A stretch of 64,000 nucleotides of DNA from NCBI RefSeq assembly GCF_030272615.1, contig NC_081411.1, positions 182,676,977-182,740,976 of the forward strand. The letters run 5' to 3'. Below are positions 1-11,777 of this stretch, piece after piece (position 1 is the first letter of the stretch; every line of letters begins with the position of its first letter). The notes under the pieces were generated by a model, which made no database searches, was not told the origin of the DNA, and worked only from the letters and a program-made list of their open reading frames with translations. Origin of the DNA: Cryptomeria japonica (Eukaryota; Streptophyta; Pinopsida; Cupressales; Cupressaceae). A program made the position numbers and the translations under genes.

Positions 1-57
1 ATATGGCAATCTATTCCCTTATTGCTACATGGGTATTATAATTTGAATAGGATGCAG

Positions 58-206
58 ACAAGGTGAAGAGGGCCTTGCAAAATTTAACTGTGGAAGAATA
101 CCTAGGAGGGATGGATTCAATTTGGGACTGGGTTGTTTCGGGAGTGGGTTTGATCATTTATGAAGGGTTAGTGGAGCCTGCAAACCCAATACCCTTTGTT
201 CCCTAG
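58..206 (+). CDS. Candidate terminal exon of an unrecognised plant gene (5' part outside window)
   Basis: An open frame of 48 codons starts right after a plausible splice acceptor (GATGCAG at 51-57) and ends at TAG 204-206. An in-frame stop at 48-50 lies just upstream, as expected if that sequence is intron. The peptide (VKRALQNLTVEEYLGGMDSI...ending NPIPFVP) has no repeats and looks like ordinary protein. A 3' UTR-like stretch with AATAAA at 380-385 follows. I do not recognise the family. This is the only piece of the window that looks like a host gene rather than a transposable element; it could also be a gene fragment. Confidence 0.4.
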
Positions 207-379
207 CAAGAGAATGAGTTGAAGGCGAGATGCAGAGAGCTTGCAAGAAGAGGATCAGAGGTAGGTATTAGGGTTTGTTTGAGAGTTGTCTTCGGTGGTG
301 GAGAGTTTAGATAGATGGATTGGATGGAGGTTATTTGATAAATCCAATATTTTTGTAATCTTTTTTGAAGCTTTAAATT

Positions 380-385
380 AATAAA
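380..385 (+). promoter_or_regulatory. Possible polyadenylation signal AATAAA
   Basis: AATAAA lies about 175 bp after the stop of the candidate terminal exon, in T-rich sequence. Such hexamers are common by chance in AT-rich DNA. Confidence 0.25.
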
Positions 386-921
386 ATGTCATATTATCTA
401 CTAGTAGGTCCAGAAAGTGACAATGCGATCAACCCTAAAAGTAAAGAGTTGTTCAAGGCCAGGACCCATTATACTAAATTCCCCCAAAATAATGAAATAT
501 TTGCCAAAATAAATCATTTAAACAATTATTTTTTATAAGTGAATAGTTCGGTAAGGCCAACACCCATTATATTAAGATTAAAAAAAATATTGAACTATAT
601 TTGGCTTGTAGCTGAAAATACATTTTTGGTAGCATTTCCAATTATCACCCATAAAAACCCATAACCTACGATAAAAAATTCAATCATCAAAACATAACGA
701 AGCATATGCACCATACATCAGGGCTAGCAGACATTTCCAGTAAGCCTTGAAGCGTCTGCAACTTCACATTCCTCCCTGACTTTCTTGGCTAGTAAGATGA
801 GTTGGCAATCTTGTCTATAGTTAGCATGAGCTTCGCTTGCTGCAATTTCTTCCACACTGCATCTTGTTGGCATTATAACAAACAAAGGGAGATTGGTGGC
901 ATTCCAATTACAATAAGAGAT
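386..921. other. No gene seen
   Basis: AT-rich sequence without a supported ORF. A near-copy of the LTR start (TTGTTGGCATT) occurs at about 865, some 55 bp before the LTR edge, so the flank may itself carry a relic of the same family. Confidence 0.3.
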
Positions 922-2366
922 TGTTGGCATTTCAATAAGGATATTGAGAAGGTTGATGATGATTATGGATATAACACATTAAGGATATTTACTGTCTTAA
1001 TATTATTATTTTGTCATTGATGTCAAGAAATTGAATTTCTAATTTAGTATGATGTTGCCATATCTTGAGAAGTATGATTTGATGAGTATAAAGAAGTTGG
1101 TAAAAGACACAGAAAGAATGTGATGAATAAGGGGAGAAATAAGTTATTCAATGGGCAATTATTATCGAGTTAGACAATGATGAGATCATGATGTTTTAGA
1201 TTGTTTTAGATATCCTACATATGTTATTGATTGTAAGGTTAATACTATACTATGTTACTGAGAAAAGAACCTAGTCAGTAAACCCTAAGGTTGTCGCTAT
1301 CAGTTAATGAAGGCGGAATGTCTACCGAGTGAAGTTTAGTATTCACCGAGTTGCAACCGAGTAATAACAAAATGCATTGAATGAATAAAAGCATTATTTA
1401 ATGAAGGAAGCTGATGAGCTGGTTATGATTGAATGATTGGTATGCCATGAATCAAGTTTGTTAAAGAATCTATGGCAAAGGAAAATTAGCAGGAAGATCT
1501 ACAGCTCAGATTGAACCGCAATATCCTAGCACAAGTTCCAAGAAATGTATGCAAGTTCCAAGGTAGGGTAAAACATTTTTCAGATCGAAGGATACATTGA
1601 ACCTAGTCAAGTTTGAAGATCTAATGGCTATGATTGATCATGGGAAATGTGATCAAGGAGATTAAGTGGTTAGCAAATTGTTTATAAATAAGGAACTATT
1701 GATAAAAAATGTATGTGGGCAAACGTAAGCACAGGGATGCTACATAGTGATTACCGAGCACTGAAGCTTGAAGACCTATTTTGAGAAATAGAGTATAGAG
1801 CCTAGCAGAAGGACAAAATAAGTCCTATGACTAGATTGTATTGAGCAAATAAGAATCTACTTTAGCATTTTAGATGTGAAGTTGTAGATAGATTTTTATT
1901 ATTGTTATTTTGTAAAGTGATAGAAAATCTCTTAACCGAGTGGACTTAACAGTCCTATATGTAAAACCCTTTAGCAAGGTGACATTCTGATTGAGTGTTT
2001 GAAATCCTTTGACAAGCTCACTTCTAACAAGGTGAAGATCCTAACAGATTTGAGGGAAATCCCTTAACCAGGTCACATCTAGCAAAGTGTTTTGTAATCT
2101 TTAATAGGATTTTCTTTTAACCGAGCATACTCTAAAAGAGTATATTTCTTAGTGGGTCCAAAATCCCACAGTGGTTTTTCCCTATTTGGGTTTCCATGTT
2201 AAATCTAGTGTTATATGTTTTGTGATCTTATCTGTTTATGAGTTTGCATGCTTTACAGTTTTTCTGATAAGGTTACCGAGGTTGAATCTGTTGTTTTTAT
2301 GGAAGATTAAGTTTGTATGATTCACCCCCCCCTCTCATCTTATTATCTTGGCATCTGTACTAAACA
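922..2366 (+). mobile_element. Copia-like LTR (one LTR only)
   Basis: The block begins TGTTGGCATT and ends ACTAAACA, so it has TG...CA termini. A degenerate primer-binding-like sequence follows it. A TATA-like box (TTTATAAATA, 1681-1690) lies inside. Short ACCGAG/TAACCGAG motifs recur at about 1330-2280. No second LTR, gag or pol is visible downstream, because the sequence changes at about 2381. This is best read as the 5' LTR of an element that has lost its body. Boundaries are by eye. Confidence 0.5.
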
Positions 2367-2380
2367 TTTAGTATTAGAAC
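2367..2380 (+). other. Degenerate primer binding site
   Basis: TTTAGTATTAGAAC directly after the LTR resembles the initiator tRNA-Met primer site common in plant Copia elements (TTGGTATCAGAGC), with several substitutions. Confidence 0.4.
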
Positions 2381-3057
2381 TATCACATGTATCATCCTCA
2401 ATCCAGTCGTCTCCACTCCCCAGCTCTAGCGCCCTTACAATCTCAGCCACATCCTCCTCATCAATTTCATCTTCATCTACCAACCCTTCAGTGGTCAGGT
2501 AGTCCCAATTCCAATCGTTCTCCTTGAGTTCCTTGATTTTGGCTATATACATGAGGAAATTGATAATGCATAGTATATCACTCCTTCGTGCCTGCAATAA
2601 CTATGCATCTTGTGTTTGCACAATTAGAAATTTAAAAACCCTTCTAATGTAATAGTTTTGTGGGAGGGTAATGAGAAGGTTCTCATCCACATTGTCGATG
2701 ACTGCATCAATGTCATGCAAATATGTATGCTCGAGCACCATCCGGGTGAGTTTTTTCGTCCACTTCTTGGAATCCCTGACATATAACAACATGGCAAGAA
2801 AAAAGGCCGAAATGTTTGAACTGACCCTATGCATGTGATATGCCATCAGAAACTCTAACCCTATCACTGTCTTGACCGCATGCATTATTTATGGGTGGTC
2901 ACTCAGCAAGACCCCCCCTAACTATTTATTTGTGACTTTACCTACAAACTCTGCCTATGGTTTCATTGCCCTGCCCATAAATGGCATGTTCATCACTCCC
3001 ACCTTAGTGTTTCCAACTCGAACATGTAATGTGAAAATATGGTAATACCCTAATGCC
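2381..3057 (-). pseudogene. Stop-interrupted coding relic, unknown family
   Basis: On the minus strand one frame stays open for about 225 codons except for four stops (near 2950, 2914, 2890 and 2602), with no frameshift that I can see. Visible pieces include VGVMNMPFMGRAMKP, a middle segment with LEFLMAYHMHRVSSNISAF, and an acidic C terminus (LVDEDEIDEEDVAEIV...GSGDDWIEDD). It is not a gag, RT, integrase or transposase domain I know. A helical core with a strongly acidic tail would fit a viral nucleoprotein or coat-type protein, so an endogenous viral relic is one speculation; a decayed plant gene is equally possible. It abuts the LTR end at 2366-2380. Confidence 0.4.
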
Positions 3058-6000
3058 CAATTTAAAGGAATTCGATCAGCTTTAGCATAAATGTTTCATT
3101 AAATGGACACTTACCATAAGTTATTAAGTTGCCTTGCGCGATATATATTAATACTATATATATCTTCTTTTTTTATATTTATAATTTTTGATACAAGTAT
3201 AGAAAGCCACAAAAAAAATTTCACTTTCACAAGAGATTTGCAAAGACAAATAACAAAATCATTGATATTATTATTCATGTGAGATCAAGAAGTACATTCT
3301 AAAAGAAGAGACTATATCTATAGTAATTGTCATGACATATCAGAAACTAATTAATATTTCTAAATGAGTATATAAATTCTTCATTGTGGAAGACTCCACA
3401 TTCTAAGCTAGATACTACTACTATACCCTTTTCCAAAGAGACCAATATTCCCTACAAAAACTCTCTTAATTACAGCCTTCAAATTCCTTTTATAAGAGTT
3501 TGAAATGCAACAAGCTTCAGGCTGTATACAACTACTATATTCTCATTTGACATATGTTTGTTTTATATGCATGGAAATATCATATTCCTAATATGAAACC
3601 TAAAATACAATAGGATAACCTATCAAACCATATGACTAAAACTATCATGAAACTATCATGGACCATGCCGAAGAATCAAATACTGTTGAAATTCAATTGC
3701 TTGATCCGCGCCACCATCACATTGTTGATAGCTTTATGGATGCATTATTCTAACTACAAAAACTAGAGGAGGAGTTTTACGAATGTAAGATTCTATCTAT
3801 AAAAACTACTGGATGAGGTCCACAAAACCTAGTGGATGAGCTCTAAAGATGGGTATTGTAATCAGGATAGGGGTCCAACTTTAGTTATCAATTTTAACTA
3901 AACAAGCTCTTTACTAGAGCTGACTCTTCCTTGTCCTCATTGTTCTCCTCCCCACTTCCTCTCGCTATTTGGCTTTAGGAGATGAGGGACCAAATGTAGG
4001 CAGCTAGGGAAAGTCCATCTATAGCTACAAATGGCCTTTTAAATTCCCTTTAGCTACCTCCTCTGATTTGAAAGTCTCTTTAGCTACAAGGCAATATGTT
4101 GTGCTTTTATAAACAGAGACTTCCTGAAATATTCTCCACCTGGTGTCATTGAACCTATATCTTATGAACACACATGAAACATCTACATAATGGCATTCCA
4201 TTTGTGATACTATTCTTGAACAAGTGTAGAGGGAAATATTTATAGTGCTCCTTGATCAACTCAACTGCTACTGATTTATGAAAAACCTCAAAGATCTAAA
4301 TTTACAAGTTCTAAATATTCCTTTTCACCTTTTTGTCTTTCCAAAGAATCAGAACTCTTCATGCCACCTAATGAAAGGATCAAAACTCATTAGTCTATTA
4401 TAATCATTTAACCGTCAATTCAATATTTTCTTCAAGAACAAGGTAACATCCATACCCATGAAACTCTTCATCAAAATGACAAGCATAAATTCCTCTGATA
4501 AGAGGAATGTTTTCTATGCAAAATGATCACTTAGAATCTGAGATGAAGATTTCATACGTACTAAAAAGTAGATTTCTAATTCCAATGGATATACGATACA
4601 CTTTCTATATGGGTTATTTTCGAAAAACACTATGAAAGATTTGCCCTAATTATTCTACATTTAATTGGACTTTGATTTTGATGTATTTCTGAAACAAAGG
4701 AAATTGCACTTTTATTTTGATATATTTCTGAAACAGATCTCAGAGTCGAATACTAGATCAAGAATGCAAACCCAAGCAGCAGATAATTTCATAATAGTGA
4801 GTCACTTGAGCATTAATGCCTAGCGTTAACACAACTTCATGTGTAGTTGCACAAATTATTCTTATAGATCCATTACATTACCCAAGACTTACAGTAACTT
4901 GCAAATATATTGTAATTCCTTCCTTGAAGAAAATCCACATTCACACTACACAGTCAAATATTGACAATGAATTTTCCAAGACAAATCAAAATATCCTTAA
5001 TATTATGATTCACCATTCATCTAATATCTGAAAGTACAAATGAAGACAATGTTAGCAACAATAATAAATATAGTAGTCTATTCATGAACTAATTGAAAAA
5101 CTACTGAAAGAATGTGTACATTCTTTCACCATGAAACCATCCTATACACTAGACAAGACAAAGCCCTGTTTCTAGTTCTACTCTCCCTGGAGATAAGAAA
5201 ATTACAAAATCCTTCTTTACGACATAAATATTACTTTACGATCGAAACTATTTGCAACTATAGCCGAACCCTGTAGTTGCACTCGATCCTTTTAATAACC
5301 CTCTAGCTACAAGGTAAGCCATCAATTTTCTTTACTTCATGGCATGTGCAAACCTTCAGCCATATCTCGTTATGCTAGAATTCAGCTGCACCTTCTATAC
5401 ACTTCATTTAAAAACCTCTGCAAGCAACGCAACAACACTTCCTAAGAACTTATCTCTAGAAAATGTTTATCTTCTACATTTTGAAATGCAACATGCGAAT
5501 AATGACCCTATTTCTCGATTTGCAAAGTGGAATCAATTGATTGTCGGGTCTATACTTTGGATTATTCCACATACTGTATTAATCTATGTGAGATGTACTT
5601 GTCTCTCATTCCATAAGAAATATTTCATTCCAATAGTCCTTACACCTGTACATGACTCAATGACATCAACACAAATTAATACCGGTAGCTTCTCATTGAA
5701 TATTAAATATGTGCTATCCTCCTTATTTTTCTTTCTCTGACACACACAGTATTTTGAGTTTTCTATGCAAAAGAATAGCAGAGAATCCTCGATCAAGATT
5801 TCATACGTGCCAAAAAGTGGCTTTCTAAAAGATTTCATATGGATATGCAGGACACTTACAGATAAGATTTGATGTGTTTTCTATATTAGTTTTTTTCTCC
5901 AATTAGTAATGGAAGATTAGCCTTAATTATTATTTTCCACCAAAAATAATAAATGATTCACCTCAATTTTTCCACCATTTTCATGCGATATAAACAAAAT

Positions 6001-6380
6001 CGCCAATGTAATTATAATTTTTCCCCAAAATTTGTGAAATATTCACCTTAATTTAAAAAAAAAAGTCACACAAAAGAAAGAGATTTGCTAATAATTTTTT
6101 TTTTTCCAAAAAGAATTAAAAATTTGGTTTAATTTTCGTACAATTCTTACGCAACTCAGAAAAATTATTCAACATAATTTAATATTTTTCCCCTATTAAA
6201 AAAAAAATCACAAAAAAAATTAATATTTTCCCCCCCAAAATATTGAAAGATTCGCCAGGATTTTACACCTTTACCCAGGGGAGGGTTCTTAAAGTTATCC
6301 CTGATTTGTAACCATCCATAGGTATCACCTTCCTCTCCTAAATCATTTAAGGCACTACAAACTTGTAAGCTAGCATTTCT
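3058..6380. other. No supported gene; AT-rich DNA with old internal duplications
   Basis: Short ORFs here have no family features. Two stretches resemble each other: about 4530-4620 and about 5765-5860 share a segment beginning AAGATTTCATACGT, which suggests an old duplicated repeat. At 4671-4740 a ~60-bp segment with TTTTGAT(G/A)TATTTCTGAAAC occurs twice in tandem. Poly-A and poly-T runs are frequent at 5990-6240. Confidence 0.3.
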
Positions 6381-6394
6381 TCCTTTTATCTTCC

Positions 6395-7189
6395 ATGGAA
6401 AAATATGTTGTTGAGGGTGTTTGTGCTCTGGTTCACTAGGATATTATTTATGCCATTTATAACTATTTCTTAGATAATATTCTTGTAATTAACCCTACTC
6501 TACCTTACAATTCTTCTACTAATAAAGGTCAAAACCCTCCACTACCATGTATCTTGATTACCTTTAAGGATGATGAGCCATCATCTTCTAATGTTATTTC
6601 TCTATGTAAATCCTTGATTTTCTTTTCTAAGAAGAAAAAACCTAAACCTGGTTGTGATACTCCCCCTCTGGTGATAGACATTAGTCCTAAAGTTACCCCA
6701 TATAAGGGAAAAAATGACGAGTAACCCTAGAAGAACTCACTCTAATTTTGTTAGTGGCAAGGGTAAAGTAGTGTGCAATTCCATGGAGAATAACCCTATT
6801 ATTTTTCCCTCCCTTTCTAATGATATTTCAAAAAGTGAACTTGCAAAAGAATGTTACAACTAATGCCTCTAGAGAGTGTAGGTCTACTAGGCTTGCTAAG
6901 TTTAATGTTGTTGCCAAAGAATTGAGGTCACAAAAAATAACCCCAATGATGACAAATCTAAGGAATAATTAGAGGATTCAACTTTTAATGGGAGTAAATC
7001 TGAAAACAATGAAGAGATTGAGTATGAACCACCCAGTTTTATTTTGGAAGAATCACTTTCCTAGTCCCCTTGGTAGAGACTCAATTCAATGAGGCTTTGT
7101 AATGACTCAATAGATTAAAAGATTATAGGGATGATGATGGATAAGAAATAGGTGGAGGTATGAATGAGGCTCATCTTTGGCAAGCAATG
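6395..7189 (+). pseudogene. Left half of a degenerate ORF interrupted by the DNA transposon
   Basis: From ATG 6395 the plus strand shows degenerate coding (MEKYVVEGVCALVH, then long open stretches with stops and at least one frameshift near 6715). The last codons before the transposon read MNEAHLWQA and continue in frame, after removal of the element and one target-site copy, into MTMKIEDLNV at 20480 onward. The product is Lys/Ser-rich with no domain I recognise; it may be ORF1 or gag of an older retroelement. Confidence 0.45.
7186..7189. repeat. Target site duplication, left copy (AATG)
   Basis: AATG immediately before the left TIR matches AATG immediately after the right TIR. Four bases alone are weak, but the rejoined reading frame across the site supports it. 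Confidence 0.65.
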
Positions 7190-7225
7190 GGGTGAATTCA
7201 CAAAACTGGTTCCCACTTTTGCCAA
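7190..7225 (+). repeat. Left terminal inverted repeat
   Basis: Compared by eye with the reverse complement of 20443-20479, it differs at about three bases plus one short length difference in a T run. Conserved blocks are GGGTGAA, TCACAA and TGGTTCCCACTTTT. Confidence 0.85.
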
Positions 7226-7250
7226 CGAAAGAATTTGGCGAAAGTGGGAA
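7210..7250. repeat. Hairpin overlapping the left TIR
   Basis: A 16-bp stem (7210-7225 with 7235-7250, one mismatch) around a 9-base loop. One arm is the inner half of the left TIR, so the left end carries a second, inverted copy of that TIR segment. Confidence 0.75.
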
Positions 7251-7267
7251 TTTCGGATTTGACAATG

Positions 7268-7420
7268 TTCGAGCGAAACATAAATGTTTGCTCGGACTAC
7301 CCCTGGGAGTCCGAGCGAACCAAACGGTTCAGCTGGGTTCGAGCGAACACGGTGGTTCGAGCGAACCCATTAAATATCGATATTTTAATGGGTTCGCTCG
7401 AACCCCCCGTTCGCTCGAAC
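7268..7420. repeat. Left subterminal motif cluster (GTTCGAGCGAAC type)
   Basis: At least six copies of GTTCGAGCGAAC or its reverse complement, or close variants, at about 7268, 7310, 7338, 7355, 7391 and 7410. 7354-7404 is a nearly perfect 51-bp palindrome with two motif copies head to head. Subterminal repeats of this kind are usually transposase binding sites; that function is inferred. Confidence 0.75.
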
Positions 7421-7440
7421 CCTTGGCAGTTAGGGTTTTT

Positions 7441-8030
7441 TAAAAAAATTTATAAATATCGAAAATGACAGTTAAAAGGTCATTGTTACATTTGACTTTT
7501 TCTGTCTGGTGGGGGTTAGATCGAACCAGTCGTCAGCATCACGTCATCGAGCATTGTCTGCAGCAGTTAGCATCTTTCTTATTTCAGTTTTCGACCCTTG
7601 TTATATCAGGTGCACAAAATAACCCTTTGTTTGGTTTAATAATGTCTTTTTTTATTAAATTTGTAAATAATTTATTTGTTAATTTAATTTTTTAATTAAA
7701 TAATTATATATAGTTATTGGTTTTGAACATTTTAGAAAAATGTTTGATAATTTATTGTTTTTCATTATTTTAGAAAAATGTTTGATAATTTAATATTTTG
7801 ATTGAAATGTGTAAATTTGTTTTTAAAATTACGTAATTGTATAGATGTATATTTTTTTCAACATTTTAAAAAATTGTTATGAAAAACATAGAAAACTACC
7901 CTGTAGTAAATCAGATCTTAGAAAAACATTAGCAAAAAAAGAAAAACGTTAAAAAAATTAATTTAAATAAACATTAGAAAATTTAGATACCAAATTTAAA
8001 CAAATTAGACAAAATAAATTTCCTCTACAA
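7441..8030. other. AT-rich spacer of the transposon, no gene seen
   Basis: Very AT-rich. A ~45-bp segment containing TTTTAGAAAAATGTTTGATAA is repeated at about 7730 and 7770. No supported ORF. Confidence 0.5.
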
Positions 8031-11000
8031 TGTGACCTATTTTCACATCCTATTACATGCACAACATGACCCCTTAAGACCACATATGACACTATACGTT
8101 CTCTTAGGAGGTCATAGAGGATCACATATAATATAATAGTGTACATGTATGACATTCCCTTTAGGATCACATCTAGTGTCCTAAGGGGTCATACGTGGTT
8201 CTAAGGGGTCACACGTGTTATAACACATGCGGGACCCCTTAGAATCGCATATGACCCCTTATAAAATTGTAGGGTGAATGACATACCCCTTAGTCCATCA
8301 AATAGTGTCTTAACACATACGTGACCCATTAAAATCGCATATGACCCTTTATAAAATCAATCTTAGTGTGAACGACATATCCCAAAACCCATCACATAGC
8401 GTCTTAAGGGGTCGTATGTGGTCCTAAGGGGTCACGCATGCTTTAACACATGTGTGACACCTTAGTAGGTCACATAGGACCCCTTATAACATCCTACTAT
8501 ACATATGACATTCCCCTTAGGATCACATAGTGTCATAAGGGGTCATATGTGGTTCTGAGGGGTCATGCATTTGTTATAACATATGCATGACCCCTTAGAA
8601 CTGCATATGACCCCTTATAAAATCCTAGTGTGAACGACATACCCCTTAGTCCATCACATAGTGTCTTAAGGGGTCCTATGTTGTCCTAAGGGGTCACGCA
8701 TGCATTAACACATGTGTGACCCCTTAGTAGGTCACATATGACCCCTTATAACATCCTACTGTACATATGACATTCCCCTTAGGATCATATAGTGTCCTAA
8801 GGGGTCATATGTTGTCCTAAGGGGTCAGGCATGCATTAACACATGTGTGACCCCTTAGTAGGTCACATATGACCCCTTATAACATCCTACTGTACATATG
8901 ACATTCCCCTTAGGATCATATAGTGTCCTAAGGGGTCATATGTGGTTAGACCCACATATGACCCCTTATAAAATCCTATAACCACATATGACCCCTTATA
9001 AAATCCTAGTGTGAACGACATACCCCTTAGCCCATCACATAGCGTCTTAAGGGGTCATATGTGGTCCTAAGGGGCCACGCATGCATTGACACATGCGTGA
9101 CACCTTAGTAGGTCACATAGGACCCCTTATAACATCCTACTATACATATGACATTCCCCTTAGGATCACATAGTGTCATAAGGGGTCATATGTGGTTCTG
9201 AGGGGTCATGCATTTGTTATAACATATGCATGACCCCTTAGAACTGCATATGACCCCTTATAAAATCCTAGTGTGAACGACATACCCCTTAGTCCATCAC
9301 ATAGTGTCTTAAGGGGTCCTATGTTGTCCTAAGGGGTCACGCATGCATTAACACATGTGTGACCCCTTAGTAGGTCACATATGACCCCTTATAACATCCT
9401 ACTGTACATATGACATTCCCCTTAGGATCATATAGTGTCCTAAGGGGTCATATGTGGTTAGACCCACATATGACCCCTTATAAAATCCTATAACCACATA
9501 TGACCCCTTGTAAAATCCTAGTGTGAACGACATACCCTTTAGTTCATCACATAGCGTCTTAAGGGTCGTATGTGGTCCTAGGGGCCACGCATGCATTGAC
9601 ACATACATGACCCCTTAGTAGGTCACATGTATGACCCCTAATAACATCCTACTGTACATATGACATTTCCTATGTGTCCTAAGGGGTTGAATATGTGGTC
9701 CTAAGGGCTCACACATGCATTAACACATGCATGACCCCTTATAGAATCCTAGTGTGAACGACATACCCCTTAGTCCATCACATACTATCTTAAGGGGTCG
9801 TATGTGGTCCTAAGGGGTCAACATGCATTAACACATGCGTGACCCCCTTATAACATCCTACTGTACATATGACATTCCCCTTAGGATCATATAGTGTCCT
9901 AAGGGGTCATATGTGGTTAGACCCACATATGACCCCTTATAAAATCCTAGTGTGAACGACATACACCTTAGCCCATCACATAGCATCTTAAGGGGTCATA
10001 TGTGGTCCTAAGGGGCCACGCATGCATTGACACATGCGTGACACCTTAGTAGGTCACATAGGACCCCTTATAACATCCTACTATACATATGACATTCCCC
10101 TTAGGATCACATAGTGTCATAAGGGGTCATATGTGGTTCTGAGGGGTCATGCATTTGTTATAACATATGCATGACCCCTTAGAACTGCATATGACCCCTT
10201 ATAAAATCCTAGTGTGAACGACATACCCCTTAGTCCATCACATAGTGTCGTAAGGGGTCCTATGTTGTCCTAAGGGGTCACGCATGCATTAACACATGTG
10301 TGACCCCTTAGTAGGTCACATATGACCCCTTATAACATCCTACTGTACATATGACATTCCCCTTAGGATCATATAGTGTCCTAAGGGGTCATATGTTGTC
10401 CTAAGGGGTCACGCATGCATTAACACATGTGTGACCCCTTAGTAGGTCACATATGACCCCTTATAACATCCTACTGTACATATGACATTCCCCTTAGGAT
10501 CATATAGTGTCCTAAGGGGTCATATGTGGTTAGACCCACATATGACCCCTTATAAAATCCTATAACCACATATGACCCCTTATAAAATCCTAGTGTGAAT
10601 GACATACCCTTTAGTTCATCACATAGCGTCTTAAGGGTCGTATGTGGTCCTAGGGGCCACGCATGCATTGACACATACGTGACCCCTTAGTAGGTCACAT
10701 GTATGACCCCTAATAACATCCTACTGTACATATGACATTTCCTATGTGTCCTAAGGGGTTGAATATGTGGTCCTAAGGGCTCACACATGCATTAACACAT
10801 GCGTGACCCCTTATAACATCCTATTGTACATATGACATTCCCCTTAGGATCATATAGTGTCCTAAGGGGTCATATGTGGTTAGACCCACATATGACCCCT
10901 TATAAAATCCTATAACCACATATGACCCCTTATAAAATCCTAGTGTGAACGACATACCCCTTAGTTCATCACATAGCGTCTTAAGGGGTCATATGTGGTC

Positions 11001-11440
11001 CTAGGGGGCCACGCATGCATTGACACATACGTGACCCCTTAGTAGGTCCTAAGGGCTCACGCATGCATTAACACATGCGTGACCCTTTATAGAATCCTAG
11101 TGTGAACGACATACCCCTTAGTCCATCACATACTATCTTAAGGGGTCGTATGTGGTCCTAAGGGGTCAACATGCATTAACACATGCGTGACCCCTTATAA
11201 CATCCTACTGTACATATGACATTCCCCTTAGGATCATATAGTGTCCTAAGGGGTCATATGTGGTTAGACCCACATATGACCCCTTATAACATCCTACTGT
11301 ACATATGACATTCCCCTTAGGATCATATAGTGTCCTAAGGGGTCATATGTGGTTAGACCCACATATGACCCCTTATAACATCCTACTATACATATGACAT
11401 TCCCCTTAGGATCATATAGTGTCCTAACATACATATGACG
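8031..11440. repeat. 3.4-kb modular array of hairpin-forming repeats
   Basis: The array is built from a few short modules in both orientations: TAAGGGGTCATATGTGG and its complement, CATGCATTAACACATG cores, and CCTTATAACATCCTACTGTA. Many neighbours pair: TAAGGGGTCATATGTGG with CCACATATGACCCCTTA around a 6-base loop (near 8930, 9440, 9900, 10515, 10860, 11250, 11340), and GGTCACGCATG with CATGCGTGACC-type arms. Blocks of up to ~1 kb recur (about 9000-9500 against 9940-10600) almost unchanged, giving a higher-order pattern. Small ORFs inside are products of the repeat and are not genes. Confidence 0.85.
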
Positions 11441-11552
11441 TGTTAGATCTCTCTATTCTTGAATTTTTTATGTATGTCAAAGATTTAAATATGTACATGT
11501 ACATTAGATCTCTCTATCTCTTTGAAATATATGTTATCTCTAGATCTGAAAT

Positions 11553-11740
11553 ATATGAACTCTCTCTCTCTCTCACTGAAATATTTGAAATTTTTACATG
11601 TATTTTTTGAAAATGAAAATGATCTCTCTCTCTCTGTCATGAAGATTTATATGTATATAATCTCTCTCTCTCTCTCTCTCTCTCATGAAAATGATCTCTC
11701 TCTCTCTCTCTCATGAAAATGATCTCTCTCTCTCTGCTTA
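11553..11740. repeat. CT/TC microsatellite cluster
   Basis: Several CTCTCT runs separated by short AT-rich spacers with repeated CATGAAAATGAT, directly upstream of the plus-strand gene. A CT-rich tract near a start site can belong to a plant promoter or 5' UTR; that role is inferred. Confidence 0.7.
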
Positions 11741-11777
11741 CGTATTTATTTTAACTTTATGACATGTACCTAGATAG

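Noticed and set aside
5339-5740. 133-codon plus-strand ORF as a gene
   Set aside because: No start context, domain or repeat support; a partly overlapping minus-strand ORF is equally open, and the composition looks like AT-rich noise.
9399-10674. Near-identical ORFs at 9399-9608 and 10471-10674 as a small gene family
   Set aside because: They are translations of the hairpin array; their similarity follows from the DNA repeat.
8031-11440. CRISPR-like array or centromeric satellite
   Set aside because: Repeats vary in length and orientation, with no constant repeat/unique spacer order, and the sequence is eukaryotic. The array is bounded inside a transposon, so a free satellite is not needed to explain it.
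11522-11716. Ser/Leu-rich ORF
   Set aside because: Translation of the CT microsatellite.
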